NCBI GenBank assembly: GCA_039655645.1
Contig: CM077350.1
Location: forward strand, 17,124,318 to 17,188,317
Length of the DNA: 64,000 nucleotides
Origin: Ammopiptanthus mongolicus
Lineage: Eukaryota; Streptophyta; Magnoliopsida; Fabales; Fabaceae
Direction of reading: 5' to 3'
Positions 42,801 through 53,145 of the stretch are shown piece by piece. The notes below the pieces were generated by a model that was not told where the DNA came from, did not search any database, and saw nothing but the letters and a program-made list of their open reading frames with translations. The translations under genes were made by a program, and so were the position numbers. How positions within the stretch are numbered: position 1 is the stretch's first letter; each line of letters begins with the position of its first letter.

Positions 42801-42984
42801 TCGTTTACTATGCCTGCCGTTATTGATTTCATTGTTTTGTTTCCGCAGCGCTGCTTGTATACCATGCTATCGCTTTATATACGGCTATGCATAGTTAATA
42901 ATAATAATAAGGTTTGGGAGTATCAGAGCATCGAGGACGTTCTGCAGCCCAATGGGGTGGCTTCATGCGTATGGGGTCGTCTCA
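39857..42984 (+). repeat. G2 5' LTR
   Basis: It is 3128 bp, from TGTAACATCCCGGTTT to GGGGTCGTCTCA. It contains a CACGCT/AGCGTG hairpin cluster (40050-40280), donor-like AAAGGTAAACTCGG at 40486, a damaged intra-LTR ORF (42106), and a relic TATCAGAGC primer-site-like word 65-75 bases before its end. It differs from the 3' LTR at many positions, so the insertion is not recent. Confidence 0.92.
42106..42571 (+). pseudogene. Intra-LTR ORF, G2 5' LTR copy (stop plus frameshift)
   Basis: MDPRLHPFITGAPWM starts at 42106 and is open for 87 codons, then TAG at 42367-42369 replaces the TGG of the intact copy. A shift near 42395 (gaccaagcagg against gaccagcaag) follows. The consensus end is at 42569-42571. 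The intact counterpart is at 50020-50484 in the other LTR of the same element. Confidence 0.6.
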
Positions 42985-42991
42985 TTGTTTG

Positions 42992-43003
42992 TGGTATCAG
43001 ATC
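42992..43003 (+). other. G2 primer-binding site
   Basis: TGGTATCAGATC lies seven bases after the LTR end. The initiator-tRNA-Met complement would be TGGTATCAGAGC. Confidence 0.85.
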
Positions 43004-43223
43004 AGTTTGATTTTATAATCAGATTGTGTGGTTAAGTGTACTAGCTTTGACGGTTGATAATCGAGTTGTATCAACTGTGGCGGGTTTCGGGTAGAGCGTC
43101 CGATGTGCTAGTTATCAAAGTATGATAACTGTTTTCATTCAAAAGGCATATGATATGTTTAACTGTTTAGTGCTATTATGTCTTATGAATTGGAACTGAT
43201 AGCTCATTTTTACAGGAAGCTAA

Positions 43224-44400
43224 ATGGCACGAGGAAGGCGTGGAAGGCCGGCGAACAGGCATAATGACGATAACAATAATGGTGACCACTCAGGGACTGG
43301 GAGTGGTGATGGCACCTCCGAAGCAATGCGAGCCATGAGGGACTTGGCTACCGCAATGATGCAACAGACTCAACAGACCACCCAATATATGCAAAGGCAG
43401 GAAGAAAGGGAAGCCAGGCAGGATCAGCTGCATATTGTCAGGGAAAATGAGACAGCTCATGAAGGGAAATCCTCCCCAATTCCATGGAGAGTATAACCCT
43501 GAGGCTGGGGAGATGTGGTTGCAGGAGATAGAAAAAGTGTTCATGGCCATACACTGCAGAGATGACAGAAAGGTTGCCTACGCTGCTTTCATGTTGGTAA
43601 GAGCAGCGAAAGCTTGGTGGAGAACCAAGGCCAGACTGTTAGAGGCCGGTGGAAGAGTACTGACGTGGCAAATTTTTCTGGAATGCTTTTTGGAGAAGTA
43701 CTTCCCGAGAAGCATCAAGCAAGAAAAAGAGAAGGAGTTTCTGAGTTTGAAGCAGGAACAACTATCAGTCGGTGAGTACGCGATGAGGTTTGAAGCGTTA
43801 CTCAAGTTTTCTCAGTTCTACCAGATCCATCCGGATGAAGAATGGTTCTGCATGAGGTTTGAGGACGGATTGAGACCCTAGTTGAAGCAAGCGATGTTGC
43901 CTTTGAGTATTGGATCTTTTCCCGAGTTACTGGAGAAGTGCACAGTGGTTGAGGGGCATGACCGAGCAGGGACTATCACACAACAAAAGACAAGTGGTGG
44001 ACCTGTTCGGAGCAGTCAAAGGGGTAGGAGCAGCAAGCTCCAACAGAGAGTAGGGCCGTATGATCGCCAGGCTCGATTTAATGTCAACCATGGAGTGAGC
44101 TACTCCAGTCAAGCACAGCAAGAGATCAAGACTTGTTTTCGGTGCGGGAGACCGCATCTAGTCAAGAACTGTCCGAGGACCCAACACATCAGATGTTTTA
44201 ACTGAAATCATATGGGTCACTATGCGTCAGACTACAAGCCTGGAGTTAGCAGAAGGGCTCAGTTTCAGCAGCAGAGTAGAAGGGCTCAGAGTGGTGGCAC
44301 AAGATCAGTTGTGGCAAGTCAGCCAACTAGGCCACAGACAACCAGAAGGGTGTTTGCCGTGCGAGGTTCTGAAGCCTCCCAAAGTCCCGATCTGATCCAT
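43224..44400 (+). pseudogene. gag: G2 gag, with frameshift and stops
   Basis: It starts MARGRRGRPANRHNDDNNN at 43224. About 20 bases present in G1 (gtggacacaggtctcaatgac) are missing near 43450, shifting the frame. The capsid-like body continues (AWWRTKARLLEAGGR, FLEKYFPRSIKQEKEKEF). Stops are TAG at 43879 and TGA at 44203; the latter removes a Cys of the second zinc knuckle, whose last Cys is also Tyr here. The first knuckle CFRCGRPHLVKNC is intact. Confidence 0.9.
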
Positions 44401-44880
44401 GGTAAGTGCTTAGTTTCAGGTAAGCTTTTGTCGGTTTTGTTTGATTTGGGGGCTACGCATTCTTTCATATAAATAGAGTGTATGGATCATTTAGGATTGC
44501 CTGTTTCTACATTGCCTTATGACCTGACTGTTTCAACACCTACTATTGATTCTTTAATAACCCTATCTGTATGCCGTAAATGTCCTGTTACGGTAGAAAA
44601 TCGTCATTTTCTTGTTGACCTTATCTGCTTGCCTATGCAACAGATAGATGTAATCCTAGGCATGGACTGGCTTTCGGCCAACCATGTGATGTTAGATTGT
44701 TCAAACAAAACTCTCAGTTTCTCCGAGCAATCTGGATTGATGCCTGCCGACGACAGTACTCCAACGGGTGAATGATCGGATGAGTATGTGATGCTGTTCT
44801 CTTTGGAAGTGAAGGTGACTCCTAGTGTTGAAGCTTTGCCTATCGTGTCAGAGTTTCCGGATGTGTTTTCCGATGATGTT
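44401..44880 (+). pseudogene. G2 aspartic protease
   Basis: The active-site motif reads LFDLGATHSFI, so the catalytic DSG is DLG, followed by a TAA at 44470-44472. The second block VILGMDWLSANHVMLDC is intact. A TGA at 44773-44775 stands where G1 has CGA. The frame otherwise continues into the RT linker (EALPIVSEFPDVFSDDVPRL), which shows the uninterrupted X5 target site. Confidence 0.9.
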
Positions 44881-46150
44881 CCTAGATTACCACCAGAGAG
44901 AAAGGTGGAGTTTGCTATAGACCTGGTATCGGGAGCGGGACCTGTATCGATAGTGCTGTATCTGATATCTCCTATTGAGCTGATGGAGCTAAAGAAACAG
45001 TTGGATGAGATGCTAGGAAAAGAGTTTATCAGACCTAGTGCATCTCCGTGCGGAGCTCCGGTGTTTTTTGTGAGGAAGAAGGACGGAAGCTCGAGGCTGT
45101 GCGTAGACTATCATCAGTTGAACAAAGTGATGATAAAGAACAAGTATCTATTACCACAGATAGATGATTTAATGGATCAGCTAAAATGAGCAGCTGTGTT
45201 TTCGAAGATTGATTTGCGATCTGGATACCATCAAATCAACGTTAAGAAGGAAGATGTTCCAAAGACAGCTTTTCGAAGTCGGTATGGTCACTACGAGTTT
45301 TTGGTTTTGCCATTTGGTGTGACTAATGCTCCAGTTGTGTTCATGGACTATATGAGCCGGATCTTCCGACCGTTCCTTGACAAGTTTGTTGTTGTATTTA
45401 TCGACGACATCTTTGTATACTCTTCGAGTAGAGAGGAACACCAAGAGCATCTGGGGGCGGTGTTGCAAGTGCTAAAGGATCGGCAGTTGTATGCTAAACT
45501 GTCGAAGTTCGAGTTTTGGTTAGAGGAAGTTCAGTTTCTAGACCATGTGATCAGTAAGAATGGAATCGCAGTGTATCCTGCGAAAGTTGAGGCCGTAGTG
45601 AGATGGGAAAGCCCTAAGTCTTTAAACGAAGTGAGAAGTTTTCTTGGTTTAGCGGGCTACTACCTATGACGCAATTAACGAGAAAAGGGAAGACGTTTGA
45701 GTGGTCAGAGGCTTGCAAGCAGAGTTTCCAGGAGCTGAAAAGAAGACTGACCACATCACCTGTGTTGGTGCTACCAGATCTTTTAGGACGATTTGATGTA
45801 TACTGTGATGCATCTTATCAAGGCTTGGAATGTGTGCTCATGCAAGATAGGAAAGTGGTGGGGTATGCCTCTAGGCAGGTAAGAGTACATGAGCAAAACC
45901 ACCCAACGTATGATCTGGAATTGGTTGCGATAATGTTTGCATTGAAGATATGGAGACACTATCTTTATGGTGCTAAATTCAGTGTATTAAACGACCATAA
46001 GAGCCTGAAGTATCTGTTCGACTAGAAAGAGTTGAACATGGGGCATAGAAGGTGGATAAAATTCATAAAGGACTATGATTTCGACCTGCAATACCATCCA
46101 GGTAAGGCGAATGTTGAAGCGGATGCGCTCAGTAGGAAGTCCCTACACGT
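44881..46150 (+). pseudogene. pol: G2 reverse transcriptase and RNase H
   Basis: RT blocks: CGAPVFFVRKKDGSSRLCVD, SKIDLRSGYHQINVKKEDV, FGVTNAPVVFMDYM and FIDDIFVYSSS with the catalytic Asp pair. A TGA at 45187 interrupts the frame. Near 45660 a deletion of roughly 35-40 bases, compared with G1 (YYQRFIEGFSKIVLP), shifts the frame. RNase H (DVYCDASYQGLECVL) is in the next frame, with TAG at 46023 and TAG near 46183. It is dead but readable throughout. Confidence 0.92.
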
Positions 46151-46199
46151 ATCTGCGATGATGGTAAAGGACTTAGAGCTTTAGAGGCGTTTAGAGATC

Positions 46200-47720
46200 T
46201 GAACCTAGAAGCGAAAATCGTCGAGGATAAGCTGAATTTGGGGATGGTTAGAGTAACTAGCGAGTTCCTGAACTTGGTAGAAGCAAGATGAGGATAAGTA
46301 CCTTGAAAGTGTAAACCGGTTGATAGAAGAAGGTAAGACTTTGGAATTCAGAAGAGGTACAGATGGTCTGCTTAGGTATGGTGACCGGGTTTGTGTGCTA
46401 GTGGATAGAGAAGTTAAGAATATGATATTGGAGGAAGCACACAAGAGCAAGATGAGTTTCTATTCGGGAGCTACCAGGATGTATCATGATCTGAAGAAGC
46501 TATTTTTGTGGTCAGGGATGAAGAAAGATGTAGCAGCTTATGTCCTAACCTGCTTGGTGTGTCAGAAAGCGAAGATTGAACACCAGAAGCCAGCAGGGTT
46601 GTTGCAATCGCTGGATGTCCCAGAATGGAAATGGGGTAGTATTGCCAAGCACTTTGTTTCTGGGTTGCTGAGAACTCAGAAAAGGTGTGATGCAGTCTGG
46701 GTAATCATCGATCGATTGACGAAGTGTGCTCACTTCTTCCCAATCAACCAGAGTTACTTTCTGGAGCGATTAACTCAGATTTACATCAAGGAGGTTGTAA
46801 GACTGCATGGGGTACCTTCGAGTATCGTTTCGGACCGTGATCCAAGGTTTACCTCAAGGTTTTGGAGGAGCCTACATAGTGTAATGGGAACTAAGTTAAG
46901 TATGAGTTCTGCTTATCATCCTCAAATGGATGGTTAGTCGAAACAAACAATTCAGTCATTGGAGGATCTCATACGAGCATATGTGTTGGAAAACACGAGG
47001 AGTTGGGATGAGTTTCTTCCATTGATCGAGTTTACTTATAACAACAGTTTCCATTCAAGTATCGGGATGGTGCTGTACGAAGCACTGTATGGACGGAAGT
47101 GCAGGACCCCGTTGTGCTGGTTTGAGACGGGAGAAAGTCAGTTGTTAGGTCCAGAGTTGGTACAGGAAACGAAGGAACAAGTTCGTAAGATACGGGAAAA
47201 GATGAAGGTTGCAAGGGACAGGCGGAAGAGTTACACTTACAAGAGGAGGAGGCCTTTGGAATTCCAAGAGGGCAACTATGTTTTCATGAGAGTTACCCCA
47301 AGGGCTGGAGTGGGCAGGGCAATTCGATCCAGAATGCTAACACCTAAATTCATAGGACCATATCAGATTCTTCGACGAATCGTCCCCGTAGCCTATCAGA
47401 TAGCTTTGCCACCAAATCTTTTAAATCTTCATGACGTCTTTCACGTCGCTCAGCAAAGAAAATATCAACCCAATCCATCACAAGTGTTAGAGCCCGAATC
47501 AATCCCACTGAAAGAGAATCTGGAGTACGAAGCTTCACCTGTTCGGATCGTGGACAGAAGGATCAAGGAGTTGCGCGGTAAGCACATTCCGTTAGTCAGA
47601 GTGGAGTGGAACCCCGTGACTGGTGATTCAACGTGGGAACGTGAGGCTGAGATGTGCCAGAATCATTCCTATCTGTTCACAGGTATACGACAAAAATTTC
47701 GTGGACAAAATTTTCTTTAA
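46200..47720 (+). pseudogene. pol: G2 integrase with C-terminal chromodomain
   Basis: Two frames, 46320-46937 and 46959-47720, are in phase and separated only by a TAG (46935-46937) where G1 has CAG. The zinc domain (CLVCQKAKIEHQKPAGLLQS), core residues (VSDRDPRF and the Glu region after QMDG), GPY-type region (LTPKFIGPYQILRRI) and chromodomain (SPVRIVDRRIKELRGKHIPL) are all present. The catalytic IAMDF Asp of G1 is IAKHF here, so the first core Asp is lost. The stop at 47720 is followed at once by the polypurine tract. Confidence 0.92.
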
Positions 47721-47731
47721 GGGGGTGGTAA
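47719..47731 (+). other. G2 polypurine tract
   Basis: AAGGGGGTGGTAA directly precedes the TGTAACATCCCG start of the 3' LTR, identical to that of G1. Confidence 0.9.
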
Positions 47732-50700
47732 TGTAACATCCCGATTTTTCTGTGAACTCTGATCGAGTTGGCTAATTTTGATTGGAGCTTTGGATGATTG
47801 TGTGAATTTTTGTGTGATAGTTTTAGACCTAGTTTGAAGCTTAGGAATAGGCTTGAACAAGGTTGGAGATGCCTAAGGTGTCAAATGAGCAACTATGGAA
47901 GCTAGGTGTTTGGAAGGCTTTTCCCAGCAGAGCGTAATGCTCAAGCATGGGAGGTTAGCACGCCTCAGCGTGCCAACGCTTAAGCGTTGGTAGTGTTGGA
48001 CGCTCAAGCGCTCTGAGTGCGTTTGCCAGTTGGTGTGCTTTTTAATGCGTGTGCTACACATGTGTCAAGCCAGGGTCAAGGCGGAGCGCACAAGGTTCCA
48101 CACTCAACACTCAAGCATGGAGGAGACCTCATGCTCAAGCATGGGCATGCTAAAGCGTGCAGGGATGTCCACGCTAAAGCATTCACAGCAGCTCAAGTTA
48201 GTGGAGTTTTCTCTTCTCCCTCATTTGTTGCATGAAAATTTCCTAAGTCTCTGCAACTAGTGAGAGAGGCTCTGAGGATTTTAGAGTGAGAAAGCTTACT
48301 TTCGAAGCGATCGAAGTACCGGAACGCGATTCTAATAGCACAGTTGTGATCGCGGCTGAGTTATCTACAACTCTGAGGGATTGGTTTTTTCGATTCGCCA
48401 AAGGTAAACTCGGATCCCTAACACGCGTTCTTCGTGTTCTTGGCGTTCTTTGAGTCTTTACATTTTTCTTTAATCTTTTGAGCTTGCCCTAGGGCTAACT
48501 CTATGGTGCATGTGTTGTGCTCGTGATTAGGGCAAAGTGCTGATTCGTAGTGGTGCGAGGTTTGGTGCCTGAGGCCGCGTCTGTGAGGGGGAGTTCATGG
48601 CTGTCTTTGACTGTTCATGGGGAGAGAGCTGCGAACTTGGGGAAGGAGAAGCGGGATCATCGCCTGTGTGATCGCATGGATTTGCATGTCAACAGATCAG
48701 GTGGGGAGAAAGAGAACTGCTGCCGTCGGGAAGGCAAGAGTAATGTAGTTGTGATTTCTGGTATGTGTAGGGAAGCCTTAACCCTACTAGTGGTTGAGCC
48801 CTGATAAAGTATCTAAACCCTAGGTTTAGCTTACTTTGGACTATCGCCGTTAAGATTGGAAATCCTAGGTTAGAGAACAGTTGATTGAGGATGCTTGCTG
48901 TCGTATGACTGAATGTTGCCTATTGTTGCTATTGCTATTTGTCTAAATGCCTACGTGTACTTGTTATATGTGATATGCTGCTTATATGGTGTTGTTGATA
49001 TTACTGCTATCATGCTGATGTTATTGCTGCTGTTATTGTGCTGTATGTGGTAATATTGAGAGTTGTGGCGGAATGTTGTGGAATAAGTTTGGCTGTGTGC
49101 CGTATTGTTGTGGGGTTGATACCGTGGATGGTGCCGTTGCTATTATGCTGACTTCTTGAGGCTGCTGCCGTGATTGTTTGAGCTAAGGCTCGTGGACGCG
49201 TGGCTTCAATGTTATGGCCGTGTGGATACAGTGGCATCGTGCTGTTTTTGATTGAGAACGTAGGCGTGAGATCCGGTATCAAGCCCGTTGAGGATGTTTA
49301 CTGCGTATCATTTTACGCTGCTAAGTGGCGAGGCCATATAACATGTAGTATGGGCTGCCAACGTCATACGAGGTTCGCGCTACCTGAGTGCGGGTATAAA
49401 AAGTAGATGGGGCGGTCAAGTGAGTGGCCTTGGGGATGTTGCCAGTCTCGGGAATAGTTTACAGTGACGGATGATGTAGCTCCTATCCTGTCGTGACGCC
49501 CGATCCAGTCAGGTTTGCCCGACTAATCCCATAGCTTTCCTGCTGTTCCAGGCTAACGTTCCTAGGCGACCGAGATACCCCGGTTCCGGTTTGGAAGAGG
49601 GATGCATTCTTATTGGTCACGGTGAGCGGTTCGGTTTCTTGGACAAGCTAACTCCGTTCCAACACAGAACCTGTTCTGGTGTGGACTTGTTCAGGTGTGG
49701 AACCGTTCCAGCCGGGAACATACAAAAGTGCATTTTTCGGCCGACATGCTGCATGAGATTAGTATCCTAGTCTAGAGGATTGATGTGAGTGTGCGACTCA
49801 TGGGATGGATGTTTCTTGCATATGATGTCTTGAGAGATGTGTGCTAGGATGCAGTAAATGTTACTAATGTGATATCTGTTATATGCTACCTGTTATGTGC
49901 TTACTGCATTACTGTTGTTTTCCTACTTCATGACGCGCTGTATTTCTTATTTCCCTTCTGTTTTTCCTTGTTGTCTGTTTTGTGATCGCTTGAAGACAAC
50001 GAGCCAGTGGAGATTCATCATGGACCCGAGACTTCACCCGTTCATCACGGGGGCACCGCGGATGCCGGTGCCGGGCGATATTGAGATTGTATACCATGAT
50101 GAGAGGGGATGGCGGGTAGACCCCTCTACCTTTTGGGTGGTCTACACAGGACCAGTCAGTCTGATCTTCCGGAGCGGTACACCTCCATATGTAGATATCA
50201 TTGGTCCCTTTCGCATCTACCAGTTTCTCCCCTTTCCGAGGATGTGGCGACCTCCGAGGCAGAGGGAGCAGAACTATACATGGGCGGCACCCCAATCATC
50301 AGTTGTGACCAGCAAGAGAGGTTACGTTTACCGAGGCCAGCATAGGAGGACTAAGCAGTACTTGAGGACCTACCGTAGGCGTAGGATCGTGGTGGCTAGT
50401 TCTTCGTCAGAGTATGAGCCGATTGTGCGATACAGGCGTACTCATGGCGAGGGTCAGGGTAGCTCAGGGCATCCTCACCACTGATGGTGAGAGCCTGCCA
50501 GTGCGTCCTAGGGAGTGAGCTGAGAGCTTTTGATGTATCTTTTGAGAGGGGAGGGGGGTTACTGGTGAGCTCCGAGTGTTTTTCTTTTGCTCTTGATGTA
50601 TTTTTTGTTTCTACTCGACAGTATGTATATTTATGTACAGTGCCCTACTGATGAGGCTAACTTATGCATGTTAGTGTCCAGTTATTATTTTGCGCTTTAT

Positions 50701-50891
50701 ACTCTAATCATCGTTTACTATGCTTGTCGTTCTTGATTACGTTGTTTTGTTTCCGCAACGTTGCTTGTATACCACGCTATCGCTTTATATACGGCTAGGC
50801 ATAGTTAATAATAATAAGGTTTGGGAGTGTCAGAGCGTCAAGGACGTTCTGCAGCCCAATGGGGTGGCTTCATGCGTATGGGGTCGTCTCA
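47732..50891 (+). repeat. G2 3' LTR
   Basis: It is 3160 bp, from TGTAACATCCCGATTT to GGGGTCGTCTCA. It has the hairpin cluster (47930-48185), a donor-like CAAAGGTAAACTCGG at 48401, the intact intra-LTR ORF, and a tcagagcgtcaaggacg relic primer-site word about 65 bases before the end. Confidence 0.93.
50020..50484 (+). CDS. Intact 154-aa intra-LTR ORF, unknown function
   Basis: The ATG at 50020 opens MDPRLHPFITGAPRM, and the frame closes at TGA 50482-50484. The N-terminal half alternates charged and hydrophobic segments (DIEIVYHDERGWRVDPSTF, PPYVDIIGPFRIYQFLPF). The C-terminal half is very basic (YRGQHRRTKQYLRTYRRRR), then Ser-rich with EYEP, and ends GQGSSGHPHH. No signal peptide or membrane segment and no family that I recognise; the Arg-rich part suggests nucleic-acid binding. 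Three other G LTRs carry the same ORF with disabling changes, mostly single events. The start context and length agree in all four. The frame could extend upstream to 49897, but the shared ATG at 50020 is the conserved start. It is either an LTR-encoded accessory protein or a fragment captured by the LTR ancestor. Confidence 0.5.
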   Translation: MDPRLHPFITGAPRMPVPGDIEIVYHDERGWRVDPSTFWVVYTGPVSLIFRSGTPPYVDIIGPFRIYQFLPFPRMWRPPRQREQNYTWAAPQSSVVTSKRGYVYRGQHRRTKQYLRTYRRRRIVVASSSSEYEPIVRYRRTHGEGQGSSGHPHH

Positions 50892-52053
50892 ACGAGGGAA
50901 CCTTTAGAAAAGGCTTTTTAAGCCAAAATCCTTTGGAAATGAATCTTTAGAACTTAAGTATTTGGGAATGATTTGTAAAGAAAATTTTTTGTGGAAAATA
51001 AGTTTTAGAGCGAAAACGAGTTTTGGTTTATACCAAAAATTATCTAAGTTTTGTTTTTGAGATTTGAACTATGAAAATGGGTTTGATAAAACTGGTGATT
51101 TCCCCTTCACGCATGTGAAGCACATGAACCTAGTGACCGAGACGTCGAGCTAGAGTTCCGTGACATGAACAGACTTTGTGTCCTATATGCAAGTCTAGTG
51201 TCTGCGACGTTGGCCTAGTACATCGTGGATTGAGCACTCGGACCACGTGTCCTGTGTTTTGAAAAAGAACGGACTTAGTGTCCTATGCGAGTCTAGTGTC
51301 TGCAACGTCGGCCTAGTACTTCGCGAATTAAGAACTTGGACTACATGTTCTGAAATTTGAATTGAACGGGCTATATGTCCTTTAAAACGAGTCATGAGCT
51401 GTGTGCCTTGACAGAAAAAGAAAGAATGAACAAAAAGAAAGAATAGAAAACCTCTTGCATACATGCCTGAGTCGACCAACGTGCCATACGAACCGAGCTA
51501 TAATCCAAGTGGTTGAGAATTGAGCCAGTTAAGACCACTAGGTCTATAGGGACATTCTGTGTTTGAAACTCCACAAGTGGCCGGAGGCATCGCGACCTTG
51601 TGTCGTGGTAAATCGGCTACCCAACACGAATGAACTCAATCAGAGACTGGACTATTCACGATATGGTTGGACGTGGTACCCCGGAACAATTGGAGCTCGG
51701 ACCTAAATTGAGAGGCCGACTCACGAGAACAATTGTGTTATGGGAGTATTCGCGGGCTATCGCTCGATGAAGGGAAGTAGGAATCTCTGGAGTACATGAA
51801 TTAGAGAGTCAAATTGAAGTCTCATGCATTCATATGACTTATCTTGATGAACGAGTATGACATTTTGAAAGTGAAATTATCCCATTGTGATATTATATTG
51901 AATATTAATATTTTATTGTTAGATTGTGTTGATGCATTATTTGTATGCTGCTTTACTTGTGTGGCTATTATGACAAACTTGTGACTGCGTTTCTCACCCT
52001 TGCATGTACATGTTGGACACCCTGTTGTATTTTTTTTTTGAACACATGTACAG

Positions 52054-52176
52054 ATATTTTCCCAACGGTCCTCTGGGTCACTGCGGGACCCTGTAGCTGA
52101 GTTCCTTGGTGTTGACGACGAAGATGGGTGGACTGTTGATGACGAGGCCCAGTATCATTGGGGCGATGCAGGCTAG
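52054..52176 (+). CDS. Short acidic ORF near the X2 3' end
   Basis: After the acceptor-like ACATGTACAG (to 52053) the frame reads ATA TTT TCC CAA, giving FSQRSSGSLRDPVAEFLG then VDDEDGWTVDDEAQYHWGDA, and ends at TAG 52174-52176. X1 has ATG at this start but lacks one base, and the copia insertion splits its frame. The reading is acidic with Trp residues and no known domain. Without an ATG, this copy would need translation from an upstream spliced exon. Confidence 0.3.
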   Translation: MFSQRSSGSLRDPVAEFLGVDDEDGWTVDDEAQYHWGDAG

Positions 52177-52477
52177 GTAGTATACTTTATTGTTCGTAGA
52201 GTTTTGTTAGACCAGCTCTTAGGATTTTGATATTTAAAGTTAGGTCCATTGGCTGTGACTCGATATGATGTGTATTAAGGAATTGAAGTGATGTACGCCT
52301 TATGGCAATGTTGAATGAGTTTACAAATGATGGATTTGAGTTTGTTTTTTAGTTGTTAAAGTTTTAAATTGGTATCAGATTTTCGCAACTAGTCTAATGA
52401 GTATTTTCGAAAAGGTTTTAATTAACCGAAAAAGAGAATTTGGGTTCCGAACTGTGACACCGAGAGGGGGTGTTACA

Positions 52478-52712
52478 ATAGTACTAAGTGTATATGGCCA
52501 GTGAGTCTTTATCTTTGCTGTATTTTGGGCGAGGAGAGGAAGACGTATGTACTTCTTTATTCCATGCTTTCTTCTTGAAGTTGTGCACTCTGATAATGAG
52601 GTATATATGTTTAAAGTCTTAAAAATCCTCGTATGTGTAATTGCGCACTAACTTTTATAACGTAATCAGGATTAGTTAACTAGGTTCTTTAAAGAGGCAA
52701 TGGGATGTCTCA
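52478..52712 (+). repeat. G3 5' LTR, last 235 bp
   Basis: It ends CAATGGGATGTCTCA, matching the X3 and G termini (CAATGGGACGGCGGGTCGTCTCA in X3 in shortened form). The preceding aatcaggattagttaactaggttc also resembles the X3 end. The left side abuts X2 at 52477. Confidence 0.78.
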
Positions 52713-52717
52713 TTTGG

Positions 52718-52729
52718 TGGTATCAGAGC
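52718..52729 (+). other. G3 primer-binding site
   Basis: TGGTATCAGAGC, a perfect 12-base match to the usual plant initiator-tRNA-Met site, lies five bases after the LTR end. Confidence 0.92.
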
Positions 52730-52960
52730 AGTTCGGTTCTATCCGGACTGTGTGGTGTAGGAATTTGTTACTAGTCGTGTCTAGTTGAGCCCGCATTGGG
52801 TACTGACTATGCTTAGAAGTTGGGTAGAGTGTCTGATACGCGAGTTATCAAAAGAGATAATTGTTTCAAGCGTTTGTAAGGCATATAATGCATGTATATG
52901 ATAATATAGTGTTGTATGTCTTACAAATGTGGGCTGATAATTTCTTCTAAAGGAAATTAA

Positions 52961-53145
52961 ATGGCTCGCAGATGAGGTAGAGGCCATGGCAAAAGGGCCA
53001 TAAAGGGTGCCGCTGAACCTAGAAATGGTAACGGTGAGAATTACCACATTGGGGGTGGGACAGAGTCAACTGAAACCCTAAGGACAGTCAGGAAGCTGGC
53101 AACGGCAATGCTGCAACAGATGCAGCAAAACGCTCAACTGTTGCA
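52961..53145 (+). pseudogene. gag: G3 gag N-terminal remnant
   Basis: The ATG at 52961 begins MARR then TGA, then GRGHGKRAIKGAAEP and TLRTVRKLATAMLQQMQQN. This matches the G1 and G2 gag start (MARG...AMRDLATAMMQQTQQ). The match stops near 53145, where sequence passes into the LTR X4. The rest of gag is deleted. Confidence 0.82.

Larger units (their letters stand above)
39857..50891 (+). mobile_element. G2: Tekay/Del-like Ty3/gypsy chromovirus, 11.0 kb, both LTRs present
   Basis: LTRs at 39857-42984 and 47732-50891 flank a primer site, leader, gag, protease, RT-RNase H, integrase with chromodomain, and a polypurine tract. The target duplication is ATGAG (39852-39856) versus ACGAG (50892-50896), one change. 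Joining the flanks restores the X1-like text tttagaaaaatgtttatgatgag then ggaacctttag. All coding parts are interrupted by stops and shifts. It is the most complete gypsy element here and the reference for reading G1 and G3. Confidence 0.95.
37759..52477 (+). mobile_element. X2: LTR (about 3.68 kb net) split by G2, mosaic and without target duplication
   Basis: It starts TGTAATACCCTGATTTTTC and ends GAGAGGGGGTGTTACA. The pieces 37759-39856 and 50892-52477 are contiguous parts of one LTR, since G2 sits between them with its own target duplication. The first kilobase is closer to X3 (tattttattgaagggtctag). The later part follows X1 (donor region, 100-bp repeats, ctcgatcagagactgg). The outer flanks CTTCGC and ATAGT do not match: the left flank is Y and the right flank is G3. 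It is either a recombinant between two LTRs or one with a rearranged flank. Confidence 0.82.

Noticed and set aside
52718..52729. TGGTATCAGAGC words as tRNA gene fragments
   Set aside because: Only the 12-base primer-site match is present, always just after an LTR end; there is no cloverleaf.
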